From: Polaribacter sp. Z022
GTDB taxonomy: Bacteria > Bacteroidota > Bacteroidia > Flavobacteriales > Flavobacteriaceae
Direction: 5' to 3'
DNA length: 64,000 bases
Assembly: GCF_023555495.1 (NCBI RefSeq)
Contig: NZ_JALCZO010000002.1
Coordinates: 496,001 to 560,000, forward strand
Below, piece by piece: positions 33,688-42,288 of the stretch (its first letter is position 1; each line of letters opens with the position of its first letter). The notes under the pieces are model-generated. The model saw only the letters and a list, made by a program, of their open reading frames with translations, did not search any database and had not been told where the DNA came from. Both the position numbers and the translations under genes were made by a program.

Positions 33688-35502
33688 ATGTTAGAATTAG
33701 CAGGAATCGTCATTTTAGGAATATTAGCACAATGGTTTGCATGGAAATTTAAAATTCCAGCTATTTTACCTTTAATTTTAATTGGTTTACTTGTAGGTCC
33801 AATTGCTGCAGAGTTTTTAAGCGAAGATGGAAGTAAATGGATAGAACCTATTTGGAATGGTAAAAAAGGTCTTTTTCCAGGAGAATACTTATATTATTTT
33901 GTTTCATTGGCTATTAGTATTATTCTTTTTGAAGGTGGCTTAACGTTAAAACGTAGTGAAATTAAAAATGTAGGACCTGTAATTACAAAATTAATTACAC
34001 TTGGTTCTGCAATTACATTTTTTGGAGCAGGTATAATTGCTCACTATATTTTTAATTTAAGTTGGAATCTTTCTTTTCTTTTTTCTGGATTGATAATTGT
34101 AACAGGACCAACTGTAATTACACCAATTTTAAGAAACATTCCTTTAAAAAAGGATATTTCTACAGTTTTAAAATGGGAAGGAATTTTAATAGATCCAATT
34201 GGAGCTCTTGTAGCTGTATTGGTTTTTGAGTTTATAAGTGTTGGTGGTGGAAGTGGTTTTACTAAAACAGCTTTAATGGAGTTTGGTAAAATTTTACTTT
34301 TTGGTACAACTTTCGGGTTTACTTTTGCTCATGCTATGGCTTTTTCAATAAATAAAAAACTGATTCCTCATTATTTATTAAATGTGTTTTCATTATCTGC
34401 AGTATTATTAGTTTTTGTACTATCAGAAATATTTGCTCATGAATCTGGTTTATTAGCAGTTGTAGTAATGGGTATGGTTTTAGGAAATGGAAAATTAAAC
34501 AACTTAAAAGAGCTTTTATATTTTAAAGAATCTTTAAGTGTATTACTAATTTCTATATTATTTATACTCTTAGCAGCAAACATAAATATTGAAGATTTAA
34601 TGTTGTTATATACTTGGAAAACTGCAGCTCTTTTTGCATCTGTAGTGTTTGTAATAAGACCATTAGCAGTATTTGCAAGTACAAGAAATTCTAAACTAAA
34701 ATTTAATGAAAAATTATTTATTAGTTGGGTAGGACCAAGAGGTATAGTTGCTGCTGGTATTGCTTCTTTATTTGGAAGTAAATTAATGAAACAAGGAGTA
34801 GAGGGTGCAGAATATATAACTCCTTTAGTTTTTATGATTGTGTTAGGAACAGTTTTATTCAATGCAACCACTGCAAGATTATTTGCTAAAATGGTTGGCG
34901 TTTTCTTAAAAACTTCCAATTCTATATTAATTATAGGAGCATCTAGTCCTGCAAGGTTAATTGCTAAATATTTAAAAGATAATGGTAAGAGAGTAATTTT
35001 AATAGACTCTAATAAAGAAAATGTAAATAAAGCAGCTAATTCAGATTTAGAAGCCTTTAGAATAGATATTTATAATGAAGATTTAACTGATAATATAGAG
35101 TTAAATGATGTTGGATATTTATTAGCAATGACAGGTAGTGATGCTGTAAACAAATATGCTATAAGTAGTTTTTCTGAATCTTTTGGAGAACATGGTTCTT
35201 ATAGATTGGCAACATCAGAAGAAATTAATAATACAAAAGATACACAAAAAAGTAACTTTTTAATACCTAATGATGACTATCTAAATTTAAGTGAAGCTTT
35301 TAGAGACAATCCTAAAATTTATGAAGTTAAAATTGAAACCGAAGAAGAATATAAAGCAATGGTTTCTAAAGATTTTAATGAATTAAAATCAGTTTTACTT
35401 TTTGTTAAAAAAGGTAAAAATATATACTTGATATCTGAATTTGAAAAGTTAGAAGGAAAAAAAGAAAAATGTTCTCTAGTTTATTTAGGAGATAATATTT
35501 AA
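33688..35502 (+). CDS. Cation:proton antiporter (CPA1 type) with TrkA-N domain
   Basis: 604 residues. About 12 transmembrane helices in residues 1-405 with the NhaP-like WVGPRGIVAAGIASL motif, then a cytosolic TrkA-N/RCK nucleotide-binding domain (ILIIGASSPARLIAKYLKDNG ... VILIDSN) and a C-terminal tail. Expected to exchange Na+ or K+ for H+ at the inner membrane. Divergent from the Usp operon; convergent with dnaX, 5 nt apart. Confidence 0.9.
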   Translation: MLELAGIVILGILAQWFAWKFKIPAILPLILIGLLVGPIAAEFLSEDGSKWIEPIWNGKKGLFPGEYLYYFVSLAISIILFEGGLTLKRSEIKNVGPVITKLITLGSAITFFGAGIIAHYIFNLSWNLSFLFSGLIIVTGPTVITPILRNIPLKKDISTVLKWEGILIDPIGALVAVLVFEFISVGGGSGFTKTALMEFGKILLFGTTFGFTFAHAMAFSINKKLIPHYLLNVFSLSAVLLVFVLSEIFAHESGLLAVVVMGMVLGNGKLNNLKELLYFKESLSVLLISILFILLAANINIEDLMLLYTWKTAALFASVVFVIRPLAVFASTRNSKLKFNEKLFISWVGPRGIVAAGIASLFGSKLMKQGVEGAEYITPLVFMIVLGTVLFNATTARLFAKMVGVFLKTSNSILIIGASSPARLIAKYLKDNGKRVILIDSNKENVNKAANSDLEAFRIDIYNEDLTDNIELNDVGYLLAMTGSDAVNKYAISSFSESFGEHGSYRLATSEEINNTKDTQKSNFLIPNDDYLNLSEAFRDNPKIYEVKIETEEEYKAMVSKDFNELKSVLLFVKKGKNIYLISEFEKLEGKKEKCSLVYLGDNI

Positions 35503-35507
35503 CAGAT

Positions 35508-37193
35508 TTATAAGTCTAACTCAAAAGTTTTACGCAACTTGTCTAAAAGAGGATTTATTTCTTTCATCTTGTTGTATTTTTCTTGTGGAGTATAAGCAAA
35601 CTTTTTTTCTACTTTTTCATTTAAAATAACAACAATATCAATACCATAATTGTTAAGTTTTTCTCTTAAAAAGCTTAATAATTTGGGTCTTCCTTTTCTA
35701 AACTGATCTTCCATTAGTTTATTAGGAACTGTAAAGGTAATTTTAAAATTATCTCCTAATTTTGGTAAATCTGTACTAACAATAGAAGCCATACTACGTT
35801 CTCCTTTAGAAATTAATAGCGTACTATATTCTTTCCAATAAGTTTGTAATATTTCTTCTGTAAAAGGGTCTTTTGGGTGATTGTCAAAATTTTCTTCTTC
35901 ATCAATTTTTTTAACTACTTTTTTCTGATGAATACTTTTTAAAGACAAAGAAGAATTTCTTCTTTGTATATTCTTTAAAACGGGTTTTGCTAACTTAGGT
36001 TTAGGAGTTTCAACCTTTGGTTGAGGAGTTGCAGGTTTTTGTTGTATTGGTTTTACAATTTCTTTAACAGCAGGAGAAAGTGCCTGAAAAAAAGTAGCAG
36101 GAATTATGTAATTAGCTGACTTTTTTTTTTCTCCATCAAAAGTGATAGAGGCAATTTGCATAATGGTTAATTCCACTAACAATCGTTGATTTTTACTAGC
36201 TCTGTAGTTTAAATCGCAATCATTTGCTTTATTAATAGCTTGCATTAAAAACGGAATACTTGCCTTTGTTGCTTGCTCTAAATATTTCTTTTTTGCTGAA
36301 TCTCCAACTTCTAACAACTCTAAAGTAGCTTTGTCTTTTGCAACTAATAAATCTCTAAAATGACTTGCTAAACCATTTATAAAATGATGCCCTTCAAAAC
36401 CTTTTGCTAAAACAGTATTAAATGCATTTAAAACTTGTGGTATTTTGTTAGTCAGCATTAAATCTGTCATATTAAAATACGTATCGTAATCTAAAACATT
36501 TAAGTTTTCTGTAACTGCTTCTCGTGTTAAATTGGTTCCAGAAAAACTTACAACTCTATCAAAAATAGACAATGCATCACGCATTGCACCATCTGCTTTT
36601 TGAGCAATAATATGCAAAGCATCATCATCTGCAGTAATGTTTTCTTTTTCGCAAATTACTTTTAAGTAATTTTTTGCATCTAAAACACCAATTCTTTTAA
36701 AATCGAAAATTTGACAACGAGATAATATAGTAGGTATTATTTTATGCTTCTCTGTAGTTGCTAAAATAAAAATAGCATGTGCAGGTGGTTCTTCTAAAGT
36801 CTTTAAAAAAGCATTAAAAGCTGCTTGAGATAACATGTGTACCTCATCTATAATATATACTTTGTATTTTCCTGTTTGTGGAGGAATTCTAACTTGGTCT
36901 GTTAAACTTCTTATGTCATCTACAGAGTTGTTAGAAGCAGCATCTAATTCAAAAATATTAAAAGCAAAATCTTCATCTGCAGCAACTTCTGCATCTTGCT
37001 GATTTATTTTTTTAGCTAAAATACGTGCACAAGATGTTTTACCAACACCTCTAGGACCTGTAAATAATAAAGCTTGTGCTAAATGATTGTTTTTTATAGC
37101 ATTTTCTAACGTATTTGTAATGGCTTGTTGCCCAACAACATCCTCAAAATTTTGAGGTCTGTATTTACGTGCAGAAACTATAAAATGCTCCAT
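35508..37193 (-). CDS. dnaX: DNA polymerase III subunit gamma/tau
   Basis: 561 residues. AAA+ clamp-loader core with Walker A GPRGVGKT, Walker B IIDEVHML, SRC motif (LSRCQIFDF), then the collar and a Pro/Lys-rich linker into a C-terminal domain. The zinc-binding cysteines usual after Walker A are replaced by a short acidic loop (QQDAEVAADEDFAFN), so this clade's protein lacks the zinc module. Loads the beta clamp in replication. Confidence 0.96.
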   Translation of the reverse strand: MEHFIVSARKYRPQNFEDVVGQQAITNTLENAIKNNHLAQALLFTGPRGVGKTSCARILAKKINQQDAEVAADEDFAFNIFELDAASNNSVDDIRSLTDQVRIPPQTGKYKVYIIDEVHMLSQAAFNAFLKTLEEPPAHAIFILATTEKHKIIPTILSRCQIFDFKRIGVLDAKNYLKVICEKENITADDDALHIIAQKADGAMRDALSIFDRVVSFSGTNLTREAVTENLNVLDYDTYFNMTDLMLTNKIPQVLNAFNTVLAKGFEGHHFINGLASHFRDLLVAKDKATLELLEVGDSAKKKYLEQATKASIPFLMQAINKANDCDLNYRASKNQRLLVELTIMQIASITFDGEKKKSANYIIPATFFQALSPAVKEIVKPIQQKPATPQPKVETPKPKLAKPVLKNIQRRNSSLSLKSIHQKKVVKKIDEEENFDNHPKDPFTEEILQTYWKEYSTLLISKGERSMASIVSTDLPKLGDNFKITFTVPNKLMEDQFRKGRPKLLSFLREKLNNYGIDIVVILNEKVEKKFAYTPQEKYNKMKEINPLLDKLRKTFELDL

Positions 37194-37393
37194 TTATCTT
37201 TTTTTTGCCTGTTAAAATGCAGTTTAAAATTCTTTATAAACCTTTTAACTGCGTTTAAAGACAAGGTTTATTGTTTGTTAATTTGGTTAACAAAAGTAAC
37301 TAACTGCTTCTTTTTTTACAAGCAGGTTTCTTAACAAAATGCTAAAGTTGTAAACAACTTGTAAATAGTAGCACTTTATTGCGACTATATGTA

Positions 37394-37401
37394 TAATTTT
37401 G
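37394..37401 (+). promoter_or_regulatory. msrA -7 promoter element
   Basis: TAATTTTG matches TAnnTTTG, 84 nt before the msrA start. The rest of the 292-nt dnaX-msrA divergent gap shows no other feature. Confidence 0.35.
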
Positions 37402-37485
37402 AATTAGAGTTCTGAAAATTGTGCTGAGGATTTGGTTGATTATTCTTAGTGCAATTTTCTATTTAAAAAATTAAATTGATTATAA

Positions 37486-38133
37486 ATGAAAGTTTTAAAA
37501 TTTGCTGCAACCTTAGGTGTATCTTTAGTATTAATTGCTTGTTTTGGTTTTTCTAAAAAGATTGATAAACAACAAGAAAGCAAACTATTATTACAAAATA
37601 AAAACACAAAAGTAGCTTATTTTGCAAGTGGTTGTTTTTGGTGTGTAGAAGCTGTTTTTGAAAGTGTAAGTGGAGTAGAAGAAGCTGTTTCTGGTTATGC
37701 AGGTGGCCATACTTTAAACCCAACTTATAATTCTATTGGAACAGGAAAAACAGGACATGCAGAAACTGTTGCTGTGTATTACAACCCAAATAAAGTTTCT
37801 TTTAAAACTTTGGTTAAAGTATTTTTTGGATCTCATGACCCAACAACTGTTAATGGGCAACATCCAGATTATGGAACCCAATACAGATCTATTGCTTTTT
37901 ATAGCAATGAAGCAGAAAAGAAAATTATAGAAACCATGATTTCTAAATTAAACAAAGAAGTTTACAATGGTAATATTGTTACAGAAGTAACTAAACATAC
38001 AAAGTTTTACAAAGCAGAAGAATACCACCAAGATTTTGAGCGCAGAAACCCAAACCAAGGTTATGTGAAAGCAGTTTCTATACCAAGATTAAATAGATTT
38101 AAAGCTAAGTTTCCAGAGTTACTTAAACACTAA
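37486..38133 (+). CDS. msrA: Peptide-methionine (S)-S-oxide reductase, predicted lipoprotein
   Basis: 215 residues. A lipobox (VLIAC17) precedes the MsrA domain with the GCFWC catalytic motif, GYAGGH and the EYHQDF block. Repairs oxidised methionine; the lipobox suggests an envelope-located version. Its stop codon overlaps the convergent heme-binding-like gene by 4 nt. Confidence 0.95.
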   Translation: MKVLKFAATLGVSLVLIACFGFSKKIDKQQESKLLLQNKNTKVAYFASGCFWCVEAVFESVSGVEEAVSGYAGGHTLNPTYNSIGTGKTGHAETVAVYYNPNKVSFKTLVKVFFGSHDPTTVNGQHPDYGTQYRSIAFYSNEAEKKIIETMISKLNKEVYNGNIVTEVTKHTKFYKAEEYHQDFERRNPNQGYVKAVSIPRLNRFKAKFPELLKH

Positions 38134-38681
38134 ACTTTAGTAAGTACATTAGCGTCTGTATGTGCAAAGGTTTTGCCATAAATGTCTAATAGCATTTCTT
38201 GGGTGTAACTTAATTGATTGTTTAATAGTATAAACTCTCTTTTAAAAGCCAATGTTTTTGCTTTTTTAAGCATAAAAGGAGATTGTACAATGCCCCATTT
38301 TGTGTCATTTTCTGTTACAGCAACATTTAGTTTTAATTTATTGTTTTCTATAGTAGCTTTTCCTCCTGCTAAAACAGCAACACCTCTTGGTATTGAAAAG
38401 GAATTCATTATGGTATTTTCATTTTTATCCCACAACCAATAACCAGTTTCACTATGAGAAATTTTGTCGTTGGCAATTTCTCTAATTACTTGGTGGTATC
38501 TAACTGCCAATAATTCTTGTTCTTCTGCATTTTCAATTTCAGAATCTACAGGTTCTATAATTAATGTTTCATAATAAGGGTTGTTTTCATCTTCATCTGG
38601 TTTTGGAGCAATATCTACACCCATTTTTCCTTGCCATGTACCAATTATTTTAACTAACGGATTTTCTATTGTATTACTCAT
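38130..38681 (-). CDS. FABP-like / nitrobindin-type heme-binding protein
   Basis: 183 residues, no signal peptide. Beta-barrel pattern GTWQGKMGVD ... YHQVIREI ... ETGYWLWD ... FSIPRGVAVLAGG ... MLLDIYGKTFAHTD matches the THAP4/nitrobindin (DUF1794) family. Heme or fatty-acid ligand is likely but cannot be read. A Crp/Fnr-like half-matching palindrome lies 75 nt upstream. Confidence 0.78.
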   Translation of the reverse strand: MSNTIENPLVKIIGTWQGKMGVDIAPKPDEDENNPYYETLIIEPVDSEIENAEEQELLAVRYHQVIREIANDKISHSETGYWLWDKNENTIMNSFSIPRGVAVLAGGKATIENNKLKLNVAVTENDTKWGIVQSPFMLKKAKTLAFKREFILLNNQLSYTQEMLLDIYGKTFAHTDANVLTKV

Positions 38682-38755
38682 TTTTAAAACAATTATATGT
38701 TGATGAAATTTCTTTATAAAGTGGTAAATGTATTATTTTTTATAGCATAGTTTTA

Positions 38756-38769
38756 GTGATTATTGTCAT
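38756..38769 (-). promoter_or_regulatory. Degenerate copy of the ATGAC-N4-GTCAT palindrome
   Basis: GTGATTATTGTCAT: one perfect and one 3/5 half-site of the motif found perfectly at 46829 and 48296. It lies upstream of the heme-binding-like gene. Confidence 0.35.
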
Positions 38770-38796
38770 GCTTTGTATCTTTTTTAAAAATAAAAA

Positions 38797-38819
38797 AACC
38801 TCATTTTTTCTATGAGGTT
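38797..38819 (-). terminator. Terminator of the NACHT-RelA operon
   Basis: AACCTCAT pairs with ATGAGGTT (8 bp); on the minus strand it is followed by a T-run. It lies about 180 nt beyond the stop of the RelA/SpoT-like gene, in a 319-nt gap that is otherwise featureless. Confidence 0.6.
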
Positions 38820-39000
38820 ATTTATAGTTTTAAGAGTATGTTTTTATAGTAGTTCGCTAATGAGTTTGTCTTATGAAAAGTAGCGGATTTTTAAGTACTA
38901 ACTTTTCTTATTATAATTGACCTATAATTTATTCATTTTCTTTTTTGTTTAAGCGACTAAATTTCTATTTTTTATATATTGTTGGTTACTGGCACAACTA

Positions 39001-39873
39001 TTATAATTCAAACTCACCTTTAATAAAATTAGTTTCAAACTTTCTAATTCTATCGTCATTAATTTCGAAGTGATTAATAAGAATTATTAAATTTTCTAGA
39101 GTTAATGGAATAATAATCTTACTATTTAAAAACTTAGTGAGAAATTTTCTCCTATTAACTCGAAATATTTTTTTTAATAGTTCTTTATCTTTTATAATTA
39201 TTGATTCTAAGTCTTTGTTTAGGATTTCATTTTTTAACCTTATTCGGTATTTAGTTTTTATTAATGGAATTAACTTATCTTCTTTATAATGTCTATAAGA
39301 CAAGTTTTCAAACATTTGAAGCATTGAGAACTCACTTGTTTCAAGTGTGGCAAAAATTCCGTTTAAATTTCTGTTTAAGTCATCATGTCCTTTCCAATCT
39401 TCTTTACATTTATAACGTAAATCATGTTCAATTTCATGCCATCCTTCAGACAGCACAGTCCTGATTTGGATTTCATATTTTGTATCAATCACATCTAAAT
39501 CTTCAGCAATAATGGTTTTTGCTTCGCTTAAATACTCTTCATTTAGATTAAACGTAAGATTACATCTTATTGGTTTAAATTCATCAACAGTATGCGAGTC
39601 GGTTGATTCGTGATCAAAATTCGGTTTATCTTTTAGAATTCTATAGACTATATCCACATCATCCTTAAAATAAAGTGTTATTCTAATTCCAATAATATCA
39701 GTAATTTTCTTTTGATGTTTACGGTATTCCTTTTGATTAATTTTATTATTAGTTGATTCATAGCTTTTTACACGTGAAAAAAGACGGTACATTATTCCAC
39801 ATTTATCAAGTTCTAATTTAATTGATTTTTCTATTTTGTTTGTAATGGTTTCAAAACCTAATATATCTCTCAT
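39001..39873 (-). CDS. RelA/SpoT-type nucleotide pyrophosphokinase of a NACHT pair
   Basis: 290 residues. A single RelA/SpoT synthetase domain with no HD hydrolase, TGS or ACT: RVKSYESTNNK, KITDIIGIRI (catalytic Asp), EIQIRTVLSEGWHEIEHDL (catalytic Glu, ExxH), then a helical C-terminus of about 110 residues with no match I know. Small synthetases make (p)ppGpp, and toxic relatives make (pp)pApp or pyrophosphorylate tRNA. It starts 4 nt after the NACHT gene, so the two are co-expressed. A defence effector triggered by the NACHT sensor is the natural hypothesis. Confidence 0.85.
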   Translation of the reverse strand: MRDILGFETITNKIEKSIKLELDKCGIMYRLFSRVKSYESTNNKINQKEYRKHQKKITDIIGIRITLYFKDDVDIVYRILKDKPNFDHESTDSHTVDEFKPIRCNLTFNLNEEYLSEAKTIIAEDLDVIDTKYEIQIRTVLSEGWHEIEHDLRYKCKEDWKGHDDLNRNLNGIFATLETSEFSMLQMFENLSYRHYKEDKLIPLIKTKYRIRLKNEILNKDLESIIIKDKELLKKIFRVNRRKFLTKFLNSKIIIPLTLENLIILINHFEINDDRIRKFETNFIKGEFEL

Positions 39874-39877
39874 TGAA

Positions 39878-41959
39878 TTAAACTATTTGAATTGCATGTT
39901 GGATACCTATTTCTGTTAAAAATGCATTATCTCCATTTACTTTAATCCATTTTTCAGATTTTAATTGGTCTATAGTTTTAGAAACCGAAGTTCTTTGTTC
40001 GGGAATAGCTTCATTAATTATCATCGAAATTTTTCTGTGTCTAGGTCTTTTTGCAATATCCATAAATTTTCTTAAAATTTCTTCTTCTATATTTGTGTTA
40101 TTATCATCAATTGAAATATTGACATTATCTATAGAGTTAATAAACCCACAACCATAGTCATTACAGTTAAGAAGATATATATTAGCGTTAGTTTCATTAT
40201 TAGTAAAAGTACATTTACTAAAAACACAATTAACAAAAGAAGTTTCTAGAAAAGCATTGTTATGAAAATTAACTAATTCAAATGAACAATTTGCAAATAC
40301 ACATCTTTTAAATTGTTCTTTTTTTCCTATATTGATTTTTGAAATTGAAAAATCGTTAAAAGTTGCATTTTCAAAGTTTTGAGAAATTTCACCTTTTAAT
40401 AGATATTCTGTAATTAATTTATCTTGTTTTTTGAAAATACTCAATCCCAAAATAATTCCATAAAGTTTATCTTTATTTATTCTGGATTGAAACTGAAATG
40501 CTGTTGTTGCCAATTCAATCATATGTTTGGATAAAACTTTATTGACATTAAAATTAGGTTGTATTATATTTTCTCCTATAAATGTTCCAAAAATAAAATC
40601 ATTTATGAATCCTATGTTATCTTTATTTCCTTTTCGGTCAAGAAGAGCATGGTTACTGAGTGTATTGGTTAACTCATCCATACTAGGTCTTTGAGCTATC
40701 GAATAAGATTTTCTTATCTGTTCGAGCAATTCATAATTTCTATCTAGAATTAACTCTCTAATCCATGCTTTAGAATCTGATGTAATATCAAACTCGATCA
40801 TGCCATCAGTTAATTTTCTAAAAATATTAAGTTGGTTTTTCGCTTCAATGTTAAGTTGTTGTCTTTCTTGTTCTCTATCTAATATAGTATCAAAATACCT
40901 ATCAACAATTTGATTAGGTTCTTTTACTATTGAATCAAAAATGTTTTGTTCAAGACTTCGTAAAAAAGCTAAAAGTACCGGGTTTGATATTTGATTAATT
41001 GGAATTTCTTTTTCATTTATTTTTTTGAGCTTATATTCATCAAGCCAATCTTCAATTTTTGGAGGGTTTAGTAAATATCTACTGACTTCAAATTTATTAG
41101 GATTTGAATCTATCCAGTTATTAAATGAATCTCCCGAAAAAATTGCAGTTTTCCTACCTGTAATGATAATTTTTGCATTACTTACGAGCAAGTCTCCAAT
41201 TGTAGAAAGCATTGTTTCTACTTGTGCAAATTCTGAATTAGCCTTGTCTTGCTCCTTACTTAAAAGTTCATCAAAACCATCAATAATTAGTGGGATTTTT
41301 CCATTTTGTATTTCATGTATTACCAGTTCTTCATCAAGAAGTGAATGAAATTCGTTAACTATTACATCTTGTAATATGTGTTTGAATATTGCTGCTCGTC
41401 GATCTCTAGATAATTCTGTAAAAATAGGAGAGAGGGTTTTTATGTTTAATGAAACGTTATTAATTATTTCATATGAGGTACATGTCTTTCCATACCCTGC
41501 TGCTGCCTCAATAATTATTAATTGTGCTCCTTCTTTAGTTAATTTTGATGTAACACTATCTATAATATTTTTTTTAGACTTAAAGTCTTCGTTTTCCAAT
41601 AAATATGATACTGGGATATATTCATATTTTACCTTTAGAATATCCGATTGATTTTTTGCAAAATTGTGATATCTTTTTTGAAGCCTTTCAGTTAATTGAG
41701 TCGAATGAAAAAATGATTCGAATAGAAATAATTCAGCTTCTTTTATTGATTGAAAAACTTTTAATCTACACGCAAATCCTGCATCTGATAATTGTTTTAC
41801 GATGTGTTGACATTCAGTATTATTATCATTTACGACGATATCTGCTCCAAAATAAACTCCTTTGTTTAAAGTGTAAACTCTTAAGAAATTATTAGAAAGT
41901 TTTTTATTTAATGTATAACCATATCTTAAATAAAGTGTATCGAACGATTGTATTTTCAT
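39878..41959 (-). CDS. NACHT-type STAND NTPase with pentapeptide-like repeats
   Basis: 693 residues from ATG 41959; a GTG at 42004 lies inside a perfect palindrome and is unlikely. N-terminal domain about 1-120 (unknown), NACHT module with Walker A AAAGYGKTC (152-160) and Walker B PLIIDGFDELL (223-233), a helical region, a pentapeptide-like repeat region near 565-630 (FKRCVFANCSFELVNF, FVNCVFSKCTF), and a C-terminal winged helix. Bacterial NACHT proteins are known antiphage sensors. Paired with a RelA/SpoT-type enzyme and flanked by backbone genes, it looks like an inserted defence cassette. Confidence 0.82.
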   Translation of the reverse strand: MKIQSFDTLYLRYGYTLNKKLSNNFLRVYTLNKGVYFGADIVVNDNNTECQHIVKQLSDAGFACRLKVFQSIKEAELFLFESFFHSTQLTERLQKRYHNFAKNQSDILKVKYEYIPVSYLLENEDFKSKKNIIDSVTSKLTKEGAQLIIIEAAAGYGKTCTSYEIINNVSLNIKTLSPIFTELSRDRRAAIFKHILQDVIVNEFHSLLDEELVIHEIQNGKIPLIIDGFDELLSKEQDKANSEFAQVETMLSTIGDLLVSNAKIIITGRKTAIFSGDSFNNWIDSNPNKFEVSRYLLNPPKIEDWLDEYKLKKINEKEIPINQISNPVLLAFLRSLEQNIFDSIVKEPNQIVDRYFDTILDREQERQQLNIEAKNQLNIFRKLTDGMIEFDITSDSKAWIRELILDRNYELLEQIRKSYSIAQRPSMDELTNTLSNHALLDRKGNKDNIGFINDFIFGTFIGENIIQPNFNVNKVLSKHMIELATTAFQFQSRINKDKLYGIILGLSIFKKQDKLITEYLLKGEISQNFENATFNDFSISKINIGKKEQFKRCVFANCSFELVNFHNNAFLETSFVNCVFSKCTFTNNETNANIYLLNCNDYGCGFINSIDNVNISIDDNNTNIEEEILRKFMDIAKRPRHRKISMIINEAIPEQRTSVSKTIDQLKSEKWIKVNGDNAFLTEIGIQHAIQIV

Positions 41960-42002
41960 CTTTAATGTTATTGTAATGTTTTTTTGTATACACTCAACTA
42001 AC

Positions 42003-42021
42003 ACTGATATATTATATCAGT
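42003..42021. promoter_or_regulatory. Perfect 19-nt palindrome upstream of the NACHT gene
   Basis: ACTGATATATTATATCAGT: 9-bp arms around a central T, 43 nt before the NACHT start codon. Position and symmetry suggest a dimeric repressor operator overlapping the promoter. Confidence 0.5.
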
Positions 42022-42177
42022 CGTGATCGTATTTTGGTTTATGTTTTATTAATATCAATAGGAAAAAACACCTGTTTTTTTAAATTTAAAACTCTAATAA
42101 AAGTTGTAAACTTAATTACGTGTTTCTGTAATTGATGCAATTTTTTATAAAAATAAACAAATATTACAAAGTGGTAA

Positions 42178-42191
42178 GTGATGATTGTCAT
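42178..42191 (-). promoter_or_regulatory. Degenerate copy of the ATGAC-N4-GTCAT palindrome
   Basis: GTGATGATTGTCAT keeps one perfect half-site. It is preceded by AAAGTGGTAAGTG, and a similar AAAGTGGTAAATG precedes the copy at 38756 on the other side of the NACHT-RelA pair. Confidence 0.3.
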
Positions 42192-42236
42192 AAATTTTTT
42201 AAAAACAATTTCCCTTAGTTAGTCAACTAAAAAAAA

Positions 42237-42261
42237 CGCTGTTTTAAAATCTAAAACAGCG
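42237..42261 (-). terminator. Terminator after the cytochrome-like lipoprotein gene
   Basis: CGCTGTTTTA pairs perfectly with TAAAACAGCG (10 bp, 5-nt loop); a T-run follows on the minus strand. Confidence 0.8.
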
Positions 42262-42288
42262 CTTAATATTTTTAGAAGTATTGTGCTT

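Noticed and set aside
42004..42006. GTG start for the NACHT gene
   Set aside because: It falls inside the perfect palindrome at 42003-42021, and the ATG at 41959 gives a more natural N-terminus.
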